From an uncultured Rikenellaceae bacterium (GTDB lineage: Bacteria > Bacteroidota > Bacteroidia > Bacteroidales > Rikenellaceae), in assembly GCA_910588925.1 (NCBI GenBank), contig CAJURV010000067.1, positions 1-9,727 on the forward strand: a DNA stretch of 9,727 nt. Reading direction: 5' to 3'. The translations under genes were made by a program, and so were the position numbers. Positions 1-6,921 of the stretch are shown in pieces. Within the stretch, counting starts at the first letter, position 1. Each line of letters starts with the position of its first letter. Under the pieces are notes generated by a model. The model ran no database searches, had not been told where the DNA came from, and saw only the letters and a program-made list of their open reading frames with translations.

Positions 1-510
1 GAAACGCTAATAAATTTCCAACTACACTAAACACAACCGCAAAAGACAAGGCACAAAACGTCGCCTAACAACGACCAATAAAGAACGCCGCAAGGCGTAT
101 TCTCAACAGCAAAATTACGAGCGAAGCGAGTTGCATCAAACACTGTTCCGCCGTTAAATCCCGAGGCACGAGGGATGAGCGGGCCGGAGCCTCCCCCCAC
201 GGAGGCCCGCTTACACGATTGGTTGTTCCGTATTTCCTGCCTACCTTATATAAAACCTCTTTATCGAATGTCCCGCCCGGCGCGGTCCCCCGCAGGCTCC
301 GTCCCTTGCGACACCAGACAAGATACCACGAAAAAACCTTACTAAGTAAAATATATAATAAACATCTAATACAACACAAAACGAATCCGAATCATCCCGC
401 AAACCGCTAATCCGCACATATCTCCCCGAGCGAAACGAAAATCATAACCCGTCAACTCCCCGCAATTCTCCCCGTAGAAAAATCCCAAAACATACCATTT
501 AAAATGGCAC
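1..510. other. Left gene-free region with GC-rich hairpins
   Basis: No reading frame here looks like a protein. The longest, on the minus strand at 65-379, has low-complexity, Arg/Leu-rich content and no recognisable domain. Structure is visible instead. A 5-bp stem closed by a GCAA tetraloop lies at 85-98 (ACGCC/GGCGT). ATCCC/GGGAT arms lie at 158-162 and 172-176. A stronger GC-rich stem pairs 179-183 plus 189-194 with 201-210 (GCCTCC against GGAGGC, extended by GCGG against CCGC around a small bulge). The heptamer CTCCCCG occurs three times, at 422-428, 456-462 and 468-474. The region could be the untranslated end or regulatory leader of a gene left of the window, or a small structured RNA. 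The sequence alone does not decide. Confidence 0.5.
179..210. repeat. GC-rich inverted repeat
   Basis: GCCTCC at 189-194 pairs with GGAGGC at 201-206 across a six-base CCCCAC loop. The stem continues as GCGG (179-182) with CCGC (207-210) around an asymmetric bulge. No T-tract follows on either strand, so it is a poor intrinsic terminator. It could be an RNA structural element. Confidence 0.45.
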
Positions 511-541
511 AAAAAGGCGACACTAACCAAAGCGCCGCCTT
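511..541 (-). terminator. Intrinsic terminator of the ilv operon
   Basis: Read on the minus strand, AAGGCGGCGCT (541 down to 531) pairs with AGTGTCGCCTT (524 down to 514) through 11 positions, two of them G-U, around the six-base loop TTGGTT. The stem's closing Ts run into a five-T stretch. It lies 22 bases past the ilvC stop, where the operon transcript should end. A second small palindrome (CCATTT/AAATGG, 495-507) follows directly. Confidence 0.8.
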
Positions 542-563
542 CAAAACATATATATCGAAAAAA

Positions 564-1610
564 TTACCTCCTCTCGGGACGAAGCGATCGCACCGTCTCG
601 CCCGTCCTCCACATCTCACTCTCGCGCAACTCCTCAAGCTCGGCTTCGAGACCGGTACGATAATCGGCCTTGCTGTTGGAATCTATCGAACGTTGAGCCT
701 CCTCGCCGGCTGCCACCTTATCGTAGAGCTCGTTGAATACGGGCAAAGTGGCATCGCGGAAACGTTTCCACCAGTCGAGAGCGCCACGTTGCGCAGTGGT
801 CGAACAGTTGGCGTACATCCAGTCCATACCGTTCTCGGCTACAAGAGGCATGAGGCTCTGGGTCAACTCCTCCACCGTTTCGTTGAAAGCCTCCGAAGGG
901 GTGTGTCCGTGATCGCGTAGCACCTGATACTGAGCCGCGAATATACCCTGTATGGCACCCATAAGAGTACCGCGCTCGCCTGTAAGATCGGAGTATACCT
1001 CGCGACGGAAATCGGTCTCGAACAGATAACCCGACCCGACGCCTATACCTAGCGATACGACACGATCATAAGCCTTACCTGTAGCATCCTGAGCTATGGC
1101 ATAGCTCGAATTGAGACCGCGTCCCTCGACGAACAGACGCCTCAACGAGGTACCCGAACCTTTGGGAGCCACCATTATGACATCTATGTCGGCGGGAGGC
1201 ACTATACCGGTACGATCGCTGTAAGTGATACCGAAACCGTGCGAGAAGTAGAGCGCTTTACCGGCAGTGAGATGCTTTTTGATCGTAGGCCACATCGCTA
1301 TCTGACCCGCATCCGACAACAGATACTCTATGATAGTGGCGCGTCGGCAAGCCTCCTCTATCTCGAAAAGGTCCTTACCCTCTACCCAACCGTCGGCCAC
1401 TGCCTTGTCCCAGCTCTTAGAGCCTTTGCGTTGACCGACAATGACGTTGAAACCGTTGTCGCGCAGATTGAGCGACTGCCCCGGCCCCTGCACACCGTAA
1501 CCTATAATCGCTATAGTATCGTCTTTAAGTGTTTCGAGAGCCTTGCTCAAAGGATACTCCTGACGTGTCACCACATTCTCGGTAACACCGCCGAAATTCA
1601 TTTTTGCCAT
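564..1610 (-). CDS. ilvC: Ketol-acid reductoisomerase
   Basis: The 348-residue enzyme isomerises and reduces 2-acetolactate or 2-aceto-2-hydroxybutyrate to the 2,3-dihydroxy acids, using NADPH and Mg2+ in the cytoplasm. The N-terminal Rossmann domain carries GYGVQGPG (37-44), followed by RKGSKS (61-66), whose Arg and Ser residues fit NADPH preference. SHGF includes the likely catalytic His124. The all-helical C-terminal domain has the metal ligands D208 and E212 in SDLTGE, then E244 and E248, and the substrate-binding serine S270 in CSTTAQ. GPGQ in the nucleotide loop, where most other bacteria have GHA-like residues, is what I recall for Bacteroidetes IlvC, as is the length of about 347. The ATG at 1610 gives the family N-terminus; no Shine-Dalgarno is seen. 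It is the last gene of the operon, 150 bases after ilvN, and may also have its own promoter in that gap. Confidence 0.96.
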   Translation of the reverse strand: MAKMNFGGVTENVVTRQEYPLSKALETLKDDTIAIIGYGVQGPGQSLNLRDNGFNVIVGQRKGSKSWDKAVADGWVEGKDLFEIEEACRRATIIEYLLSDAGQIAMWPTIKKHLTAGKALYFSHGFGITYSDRTGIVPPADIDVIMVAPKGSGTSLRRLFVEGRGLNSSYAIAQDATGKAYDRVVSLGIGVGSGYLFETDFRREVYSDLTGERGTLMGAIQGIFAAQYQVLRDHGHTPSEAFNETVEELTQSLMPLVAENGMDWMYANCSTTAQRGALDWWKRFRDATLPVFNELYDKVAAGEEAQRSIDSNSKADYRTGLEAELEELRESEMWRTGETVRSLRPERR

Positions 1611-1645
1611 AATCTATAATTTAAAAAGTTCTTGTCGTATGTTTT

Positions 1646-1653
1646 CAAATATG
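1646..1653 (-). promoter_or_regulatory. Possible -7 element upstream of ilvC
   Basis: On the minus strand the octamer CATATTTG matches the Bacteroidetes -7 consensus TAnnTTTG except at the first base. It lies 35 bases before the ilvC ATG, giving a predicted leader of about 30 nucleotides. I see no good -33 TTTG about 20 bases further upstream, so this is weak. It sits in the 150-base ilvN-ilvC gap, which also holds the 10-base palindrome GAGCGCGCTC and no ORF. Confidence 0.3.
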
Positions 1654-1760
1654 ATGTCCGGGCCACTGCCGTACAGTTACCGATAAAACTCCTCCGGGCG
1701 ACACGACGGATACGGAGCGAGCGCGCTCCCACCTACCGTCCTGTTCGATCAAGCTCCGAA

Positions 1761-2075
1761 TTACCGAATATCTGAACCCTCCTCCAACCCGGAAAGGATC
1801 TCTCCGTATATGTTCTCCGGCGTGATGCTCTCGACAGCCTTGTAACGGGAGTCGAACACCTCCACTATGCGCCTGAGCTGCTTTACTATGCGTTCCATGA
1901 CAGCCTCCTCTCCGTACGACGATATGGTTATCATGCTCACTCCGGGCACCTGTGTGGCCATCACCCTCACGCCCTCCATATTGATTTTATGACGCAGATA
2001 TATCGCCGTTATACGGTTGAGCACACCTATCTTATTCTCCGTCAGCACCGTGACGGTGTATTCTCTATTTTCCAT
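1761..2075 (-). CDS. ilvN: Acetohydroxyacid synthase small (regulatory) subunit, single ACT domain
   Basis: This 104-residue protein is the regulatory partner of IlvB: small subunits raise activity and confer end-product (valine-type) feedback. An ACT domain fills about residues 6-78. The turn NKIGVLNRI (14-22), the strand NMEGVRVMA and the final helix-strand KQLRRIVEVF all follow the family pattern. After the ACT domain there are only about 25 residues and then a TAA stop. The second domain seen in long small subunits (about 160-190 residues, as in many Gram-positives and, as I recall, Bacteroides) is absent, as in the short E. coli IlvN. I found no continuation in another frame of the 150 bases downstream. 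Its ATG lies within the end of ilvB (11-base overlap), so translation is probably coupled and the two subunits made in proportion. Confidence 0.9.
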   Translation of the reverse strand: MENREYTVTVLTENKIGVLNRITAIYLRHKINMEGVRVMATQVPGVSMITISSYGEEAVMERIVKQLRRIVEVFDSRYKAVESITPENIYGEILSGLEEGSDIR

Positions 2076-3786
2076 CGTTAAGCTCCGAAAAAATTAGACT
2101 GGATATAGATTTGCCGGCGGGAACCATCGGGAATACGTTCCCCTCGCGCTCTACCGCCACATCCAACAGATAGGGTCCGTCGTGCGCGAGCATGGCCTTT
2201 ACGGCCTCCTCCAGATCGTCCCGCTCGCACACGCGACGCGACGCTATGCCGTAGGCCGAGGCGAGAAGCGTGAAATCGGGGTCCGCCAGAGTGGTGAACG
2301 AATAGCGGCTCTCGAAGAAGAGTTGCTGCCACTGCCGCACCATGCCTAAATAGCCGTTGTCGAGCACCACTATCTTTACGGATATTCCGCTCTGCATTAC
2401 GGTGCCCAGCTCCTGAACCGTCATCTGAAGCCCTCCGTCGCCCACGAACAGCACCACCTGACGATCGGGACGCCCCACCTTGGCCCCTATGGCCGCCGGC
2501 AGACCGAAACCCATGGTGCCCAGCCCTCCGGAGGTGATGAAGCTACGGGTGCGATTGAGGCGCGAATATCTCGATGCGAACATCTGATGTTGTCCCACGT
2601 CGGTGACTATGACAGCCTCGCCGCCGCACGCCGAAGCCACCTTATCGACCGCCTCGCCCATAGTGATGTCACCCTCCGCAGGGGCCACGGCCCGGTCTAT
2701 CACATAACGCCGCTCCCTATCGTAGGCCTCTTGCGCCGTCTCCATCCACTCGGGACGTTCATGACACGGAGACACCTTGTCGGCAAGTGCGGAAAGCGCT
2801 TTGCGGGCATCGCATACAAGGCTAACGTCGGGTTTTATTATTTTGCCGTGTTCCGCGGCGTCTATATCTATATGTATGACACGGGCCTCGGGGGCATAAT
2901 GCGACACGTCGCCCGTGACACGGTCGGAAAAACGCGTACCCGCCGCTATCAACAGGTCGGCCTGTTGGGTCATTTCGTTGGCGGCCACATTGCCGTGCAT
3001 CCCGACACGTCCCACGAAAAGCGGATGCGACGTAGGCACCGCCGATAGCCCCATAAGCGTAGAGGCCATAGGTATGGCGCACTTCTCTGCCAACCTTATG
3101 GCATCGGCCTCGCCGCCCGAAAGCTCCACGCCCTGCCCCACTATCATAAGAGGACGACGGCTGGCGTTTATCAGCTCCACGGCACGGTCTACGCTCTCAT
3201 CGTCCACGACAGGCTCGGGACAGTACGACCGCAGGCCGGTGCAAGGCGTGTAGGCGAATCTGTCGAGAATCTCGGTCTGGGCGTTTTTGGTTATATCTAT
3301 AACCACGGGGCCGGGACGTCCTGTGCGGGCTATATAGAAAGCCTTGGCGATGGTCTCGGGCAGCTCCGCGGCGGAGGTCACCTGATGGTTCCATTTCGTC
3401 ACGGGTATGGTCATGCTTATAATGTCGGCCTCCTGAAAGGCGTCGGTCCCCAGCAACGAAGCGGCCACCTGAGCCGTGATGCACACGAGCGGGGTGGAAT
3501 CGACCATGGCGTCGGCTATACCGGTTATGAGATTGGTGGCTCCGGGACCCGATGTAGCCATACATACGCCGGTGCGTCCGGTGGCGCGGGCATATCCCTG
3601 AGCGGCATGAACGGCACCCTGTTCGTGGCGTGTGAGTATGTGGTTAATACGATCGGTATAGTCGTAGAGCTTATCGTAAAGGGGTATTATGGCGCCGCCC
3701 GGATAACCGAACAGGTCGGTGACCCCCTCCTCGAGCAACGAGAGCAGAAGCGCCTCGGCACCCGTAATGTTTTCTCTTTCTGTCAT
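2065..3786 (-). CDS. ilvB: Acetohydroxyacid synthase large (catalytic) subunit
   Basis: This 573-residue, thiamine diphosphate-dependent enzyme decarboxylates pyruvate and condenses the product with pyruvate or 2-oxobutyrate, the first committed step to valine, leucine and isoleucine. The three expected domains are all present. The N-terminal pyrimidine-binding domain has GYPGGAIIPLYD and the catalytic Glu55 in RHEQGAVHAAQGYARA. A central FAD-binding-type domain spans about 195-345. The C-terminal pyrophosphate-binding domain has GDGG (449-452) through DN (476-477). VRQWQ with Trp486 belongs to the conserved region where AHAS herbicides bind in homologues. Length is normal. The ATG at 3786 follows an AGAAAG stretch that may help ribosome binding. 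It lies 62 bases after ilvD and overlaps ilvN by 11 bases. The complete set of motifs and the adjoining ilvN favour a biosynthetic AHAS over a catabolic acetolactate synthase. Confidence 0.97.
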   Translation of the reverse strand: MTERENITGAEALLLSLLEEGVTDLFGYPGGAIIPLYDKLYDYTDRINHILTRHEQGAVHAAQGYARATGRTGVCMATSGPGATNLITGIADAMVDSTPLVCITAQVAASLLGTDAFQEADIISMTIPVTKWNHQVTSAAELPETIAKAFYIARTGRPGPVVIDITKNAQTEILDRFAYTPCTGLRSYCPEPVVDDESVDRAVELINASRRPLMIVGQGVELSGGEADAIRLAEKCAIPMASTLMGLSAVPTSHPLFVGRVGMHGNVAANEMTQQADLLIAAGTRFSDRVTGDVSHYAPEARVIHIDIDAAEHGKIIKPDVSLVCDARKALSALADKVSPCHERPEWMETAQEAYDRERRYVIDRAVAPAEGDITMGEAVDKVASACGGEAVIVTDVGQHQMFASRYSRLNRTRSFITSGGLGTMGFGLPAAIGAKVGRPDRQVVLFVGDGGLQMTVQELGTVMQSGISVKIVVLDNGYLGMVRQWQQLFFESRYSFTTLADPDFTLLASAYGIASRRVCERDDLEEAVKAMLAHDGPYLLDVAVEREGNVFPMVPAGKSISSLIFSELNDGK

Positions 3787-3848
3787 TTTACTTTCTGTTG
3801 GAAGCCTCGGCTCCGTTTAAAATCGAATTGCGCCATGCACGTAAGAGA

Positions 3849-5657
3849 CTATATCTCCCTGACGCCACCTTTGTCGGCAGACGACGCCATAGAGGCGTAG
3901 GCCCTCAGCGCACGGCTCACGGCACGGTCGCGTCCCTGCGGTGCGAAGCTCTCCGAGGCCCGTCGCCGTTGCAGCTCCTCCCGAGTCACGTCTATGTTTA
4001 TAGACCGCGAGGCGATATCTATCATCACCCTGTCGCCGTCGCGCACCAAAGCTATCGCTCCACCGGCCGCCGCCTCGGGCGACACATGGCCTATCGACAA
4101 TCCCGAAGTGCCTCCGGAGAAGCGTCCGTCGGTGACGAGAGCGCATTTTCTGTCTATTTTCATTGATTTGAGATAGGAGGTGGGATACAGCATCTCCTGC
4201 ATTCCCGGCCCCCCTTTGGGACCCTCGTACAATATGAATACAGCGTCCCCCTCAGTCACCTCACCGCTAAGAATAGCCTCGCACGCCTGCTCCTGCGAGT
4301 GATAGACGCGTGCCCGACCCTCGAAACGGAATATGGAGTTGTCAACACCGGCGCTTTTAACCACGCATCCCCTCTCTGCTATGTTGCCGTAGAGCACGGC
4401 GAGCCCTCCGTCGAGACTGTAGGCGTTATCGACGGAGCGTATGCACCCGCCTTTGCGGTCGGTATCGCAAGTGTCGTAACTGGCATCGTTACTCCCCAAC
4501 ACCAAATTACGGACTCCGCACGGAGCGGCGCTATAGCGTCTTTTAGCCTCCTCGCTCACCGAAAGCGACATTATGTCGTTGGCTTCGATGGCTCCGCCTA
4601 CGGTAAGGCCGTCCACACGCACGACAGAAGTGTCTATAAGCCCGGCCCTATCGAGTTCGCCCATTATGGCCATTACCCCTCCGGCGCGGTTAACATCCTC
4701 TATGTGATAATGCGACGAAGGCGACACCTTGCACAAAACCGGCGTACGACGCGAGAGGGCGTCTATGTCGTCCATGGTAAAGTCCGCTCCGGCCTCCGAG
4801 GCTACGGCCAGCAGGTGAAGCACCGTATTGGTCGAGCCGCCCATGGCTATATCCAAGGTCATGGCATTGAGAAAGGCTGCACGTGTGGCTATCGAACGGG
4901 GCAATACGCTGTCGTCGTCGCCGAAATAATATTTCTCGGCGTTGGCGACTATCAGATCCGCCGCTTTGCGAAACAGCTCCATGCGCTCTTTATGTGTAGC
5001 CAGCACAGTGCCGTTGCCGGGAAGCGAGAGGCCCAGAGCCTCGGTGAGACAGTTCATGGAGTTGGCGGTGAACATTCCGGAACATGAACCGCACGTGGGA
5101 CATGCCGCCATCTCCACATCGCGCAATGTGCGGTCGTCCACATCGGGGTCGGCCCCCATAACCATGGAGTCGATAAGGTCCAGCTTGCGTCCCGCCGCCG
5201 AACCGGCCTCCATAGGACCGCCCGACACGAATACGGCGGGTATGTCGAGCCTCATGGCCGCCATGAGCATGCCGGGAGTGATCTTGTCGCAGTTGGATAT
5301 GCAGACCATGGCGTCCGCCTTGTGCGCCTGACACATATACTCCACCGAATCGGCGATAAGATCGCGCGAGGGGAGCGAGTAGAGCATGCCGTCGTGCCCC
5401 ATTGCTATGCCGTCGTCTATGGCTATGGTATTGAATTCGGCAGCGAAACATCCGCGCTCCTCTATCATGCGCTTGACCGTCTGACCTATCTCATGCAGAT
5501 GCGCATGGCCCGGCACGAACTGGGTGAACGAATTGACGACGGCTATGACCGGACGCCCTATCTGTTCCTCTTTCATGCCATTGGCACGCCACAGGCTGCG
5601 TGCTCCCGACATACGCCTGCCTCGGGTCGTCGTGTCGCTTCTCAACGGTTTTGCCAT
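3849..5657 (-). CDS. ilvD: Dihydroxyacid dehydratase
   Basis: The 602-residue Fe-S enzyme dehydrates 2,3-dihydroxyisovalerate or 2,3-dihydroxy-3-methylvalerate to the 2-oxoacids, the step after IlvC. Motifs in order are NSFTQFVPGHAHL (42-54), SNCDKITPGM with C123 and K125 (the lysine carbamylated in family structures), CPTCGSCSGMF with C192 (186-196), and DGRFSGGTSG with S514, the likely catalytic base. The position that carries the first cluster cysteine in [2Fe-2S] homologues is Gly here (VPGH), as in E. coli IlvD, so an oxygen-labile [4Fe-4S] cluster is likely. I chose the ATG at 5657, which begins MAKPLRS, over an in-frame TTG three codons earlier; the ATG matches family N-termini. It is first in the ilv operon and divergent from nadC. 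Confidence 0.96.
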   Translation of the reverse strand: MAKPLRSDTTTRGRRMSGARSLWRANGMKEEQIGRPVIAVVNSFTQFVPGHAHLHEIGQTVKRMIEERGCFAAEFNTIAIDDGIAMGHDGMLYSLPSRDLIADSVEYMCQAHKADAMVCISNCDKITPGMLMAAMRLDIPAVFVSGGPMEAGSAAGRKLDLIDSMVMGADPDVDDRTLRDVEMAACPTCGSCSGMFTANSMNCLTEALGLSLPGNGTVLATHKERMELFRKAADLIVANAEKYYFGDDDSVLPRSIATRAAFLNAMTLDIAMGGSTNTVLHLLAVASEAGADFTMDDIDALSRRTPVLCKVSPSSHYHIEDVNRAGGVMAIMGELDRAGLIDTSVVRVDGLTVGGAIEANDIMSLSVSEEAKRRYSAAPCGVRNLVLGSNDASYDTCDTDRKGGCIRSVDNAYSLDGGLAVLYGNIAERGCVVKSAGVDNSIFRFEGRARVYHSQEQACEAILSGEVTEGDAVFILYEGPKGGPGMQEMLYPTSYLKSMKIDRKCALVTDGRFSGGTSGLSIGHVSPEAAAGGAIALVRDGDRVMIDIASRSINIDVTREELQRRRASESFAPQGRDRAVSRALRAYASMASSADKGGVREI

Positions 5658-5682
5658 AATATTCAATCTTTTGTGTTTCTTG

Positions 5683-5690
5683 CAAATAGA
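5683..5690 (-). promoter_or_regulatory. Possible -7 element for the ilvDBNC operon
   Basis: TCTATTTG on the minus strand differs from TAnnTTTG at one base and lies 25 bases before the ilvD ATG, implying a leader of about 20 nucleotides. No matching -33 TTTG is seen at the expected spacing. TTAATTTG (5787 down to 5780) is an alternative with one mismatch and would give a leader above 100 nucleotides. Confidence 0.25.
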
Positions 5691-5985
5691 AAAGTTTTTT
5701 TCGTCGGGGCATTACGACATTTTGCAAAGCCAATTTGTATCCAACGGACATTCCGTCAATATAAAACCATGACAGTGACCAAATTAAACAGCCAATACAT
5801 ACACACACCCAACCTAATATATTTATTTTCAATTACCGTAAAAAAGTTCAACAATACAGCCGACTATGCAACGCCATATCCGGCGAACTGCACAAACACA
5901 CCTATCTGCAAGCATATAAGGAGGATAACCTCGCATATCATAAAAAATTTAACGTCTCATCTTAGCCTATACGATAATTTTAACC

Positions 5986-5993
5986 TATTTTTG
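5986..5993 (+). promoter_or_regulatory. Bacteroidetes-type -7 element of nadC
   Basis: TATTTTTG is an exact match to TAnnTTTG. A weak -33 counterpart, TTAG at 5962-5965, lies 20 bases upstream. Transcription would start at about 5997-6000, leaving a leader of only about 10-13 nucleotides before the nadC ATG at 6010. That fits the absence of a Shine-Dalgarno sequence. Confidence 0.55.
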
Positions 5994-6009
5994 TAAAAAA
6001 TTCACGGAA

Positions 6010-6867
6010 ATGAGAAAAGAATACATACCTTTTGTAAGCGATCTAATAGAGCTTGCCATAAGAGAAGACATAGGCGACGGCGACCACACCTCGCTGGCCA
6101 CCGTTCCCGGAGGCGAAAGGGGACGCATGAAGCTCCTCGTAAAGCAAGACGGTGTTTTGGCCGGCGTAGAGGTAGCCCGCATGGTATTCGACAGGCTGCT
6201 CGGCGAATACGTTTTCGAACAGCTACTAAACGACGGAGACCGCGTAAAGGTCGGAGACATAGCCTTCTACGTAGAGGGCGAGATGATACGTCTTCTGCAG
6301 GCGGAACGCATAGTGCTCAACATAATGCAACGCATGAGCGGCGTAGCCACGCAGACAGCCGTTTACGCCGACCGCATCAAGGCCTTTAAGGCCAAGGTGA
6401 TAGACACACGCAAGACCACCCCGGGCATGCGCGTACTCGACAAGATGGCCGTAGCGATAGGCGGTGGCGGCAATCACCGCATAGGCCTGTTCGACATGAT
6501 ACTGATCAAAGACAACCATATAGACCATGCCGGCGGGGTGCGACAGGCACTGGAACGCACACGCGACTATCTGACCCGCACGGGGCGTCGTCTGCCCATC
6601 GAGATAGAGACCCGCTCAATAGCCGACATAGAGGAGGTGTTCGCCTCGGGAGGCGCCGACCGCATAATGCTCGACAACTTCGACGTAAAGACCACGGCCG
6701 AGGCCGTAAGACTGATAGACGGACGCGCCGAGGTCGAATCGTCGGGAGGCATCACCCTCGACACCATAGCCGACTATGCCGCCGCCGGAGTCGATTTTAT
6801 CTCTGTGGGAGCCCTTACGCATCAGATAAAGAGCCTCGACATGAGCCTGAAACTCATAAAACTGTAA
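6010..6867 (+). CDS. nadC: Nicotinate-nucleotide pyrophosphorylase (quinolinate phosphoribosyltransferase)
   Basis: This 285-residue cytoplasmic enzyme converts quinolinate and PRPP to nicotinate mononucleotide, CO2 and pyrophosphate, the entry into NAD from the de novo pathway. The N-terminal domain begins with the family signature EDIGDGDHTS (19-28). ERIVLNIMQRMSG (99-111) follows. The barrel domain has DTRKTTPG (132-139) with the substrate-binding Arg134 and Lys135, GGGGNHR (151-157), KDNH (167-170), Glu198, Asp222 in LDNF, ESSGGI (243-248) and SVGALTH (265-271), which bind the phosphoribosyl part. Length is typical. The first ATG gives the normal N-terminus. nadA and nadB are not in the window. 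A DPP IV gene follows after 54 bases, a neighbourhood with no obvious metabolic link. Confidence 0.97.
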   Translation: MRKEYIPFVSDLIELAIREDIGDGDHTSLATVPGGERGRMKLLVKQDGVLAGVEVARMVFDRLLGEYVFEQLLNDGDRVKVGDIAFYVEGEMIRLLQAERIVLNIMQRMSGVATQTAVYADRIKAFKAKVIDTRKTTPGMRVLDKMAVAIGGGGNHRIGLFDMILIKDNHIDHAGGVRQALERTRDYLTRTGRRLPIEIETRSIADIEEVFASGGADRIMLDNFDVKTTAEAVRLIDGRAEVESSGGITLDTIADYAAAGVDFISVGALTHQIKSLDMSLKLIKL

Positions 6868-6878
6868 CCGATAACGGA

Positions 6879-6901
6879 TGTCCGGAGGAAAGTATCGGAC
6901 A
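6879..6901 (+). terminator. Weak hairpin between nadC and the peptidase gene
   Basis: TGTCCG (6879-6884) pairs with CGGACA (6896-6901) across an 11-base loop, followed by CTATTTTAC. With six base pairs and only four consecutive Ts, it would be an inefficient terminator at best. It may attenuate read-through from nadC or act as an mRNA processing or stability element. I see no good -7 element for a separate peptidase promoter. Confidence 0.35.
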
Positions 6902-6921
6902 CTATTTTACCATACACAATC

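Larger units (their letters stand above)
5658..6009. other. Divergent ilvD-nadC promoter region
   Basis: These 352 AT-rich bases separate two divergent genes and should carry both promoters. Besides the two -7 candidates listed separately, I see a small inverted repeat ACGGA-CAT-TCCGT near 5744-5756 that could be an operator. I found no intrinsic terminator or leader-peptide arrangement pointing to attenuation. A 75-codon frame beginning near 5769 on the plus strand has no recognisable features and runs into the nadC promoter, so I do not call it a gene. Confidence 0.55.

Noticed and set aside
65..379. 104-codon minus-strand frame in the left gene-free region.
   Set aside because: No domain, low-complexity Arg/Leu-rich composition, and it overlaps GC-rich hairpins that better explain the sequence.
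5658..5666. Upstream TTG as the ilvD start, adding three residues.
   Set aside because: The ATG at 5657 gives the MAKPLRS-type start typical of the family, and no ribosome-binding signal favours the TTG.
5491..5832. Minus-strand frame upstream of ilvD with a hydrophobic, Ile/Leu/Val-rich start, resembling a membrane or leader peptide.
   Set aside because: It runs about 165 bases into ilvD in another frame, the AT-rich DNA favours hydrophobic codons by chance, and there is no terminator/antiterminator pair typical of attenuation.
5769..5996. Plus-strand 75-codon frame between ilvD and nadC.
   Set aside because: AT-driven composition, no recognisable features, and it ends across the nadC -7 element.
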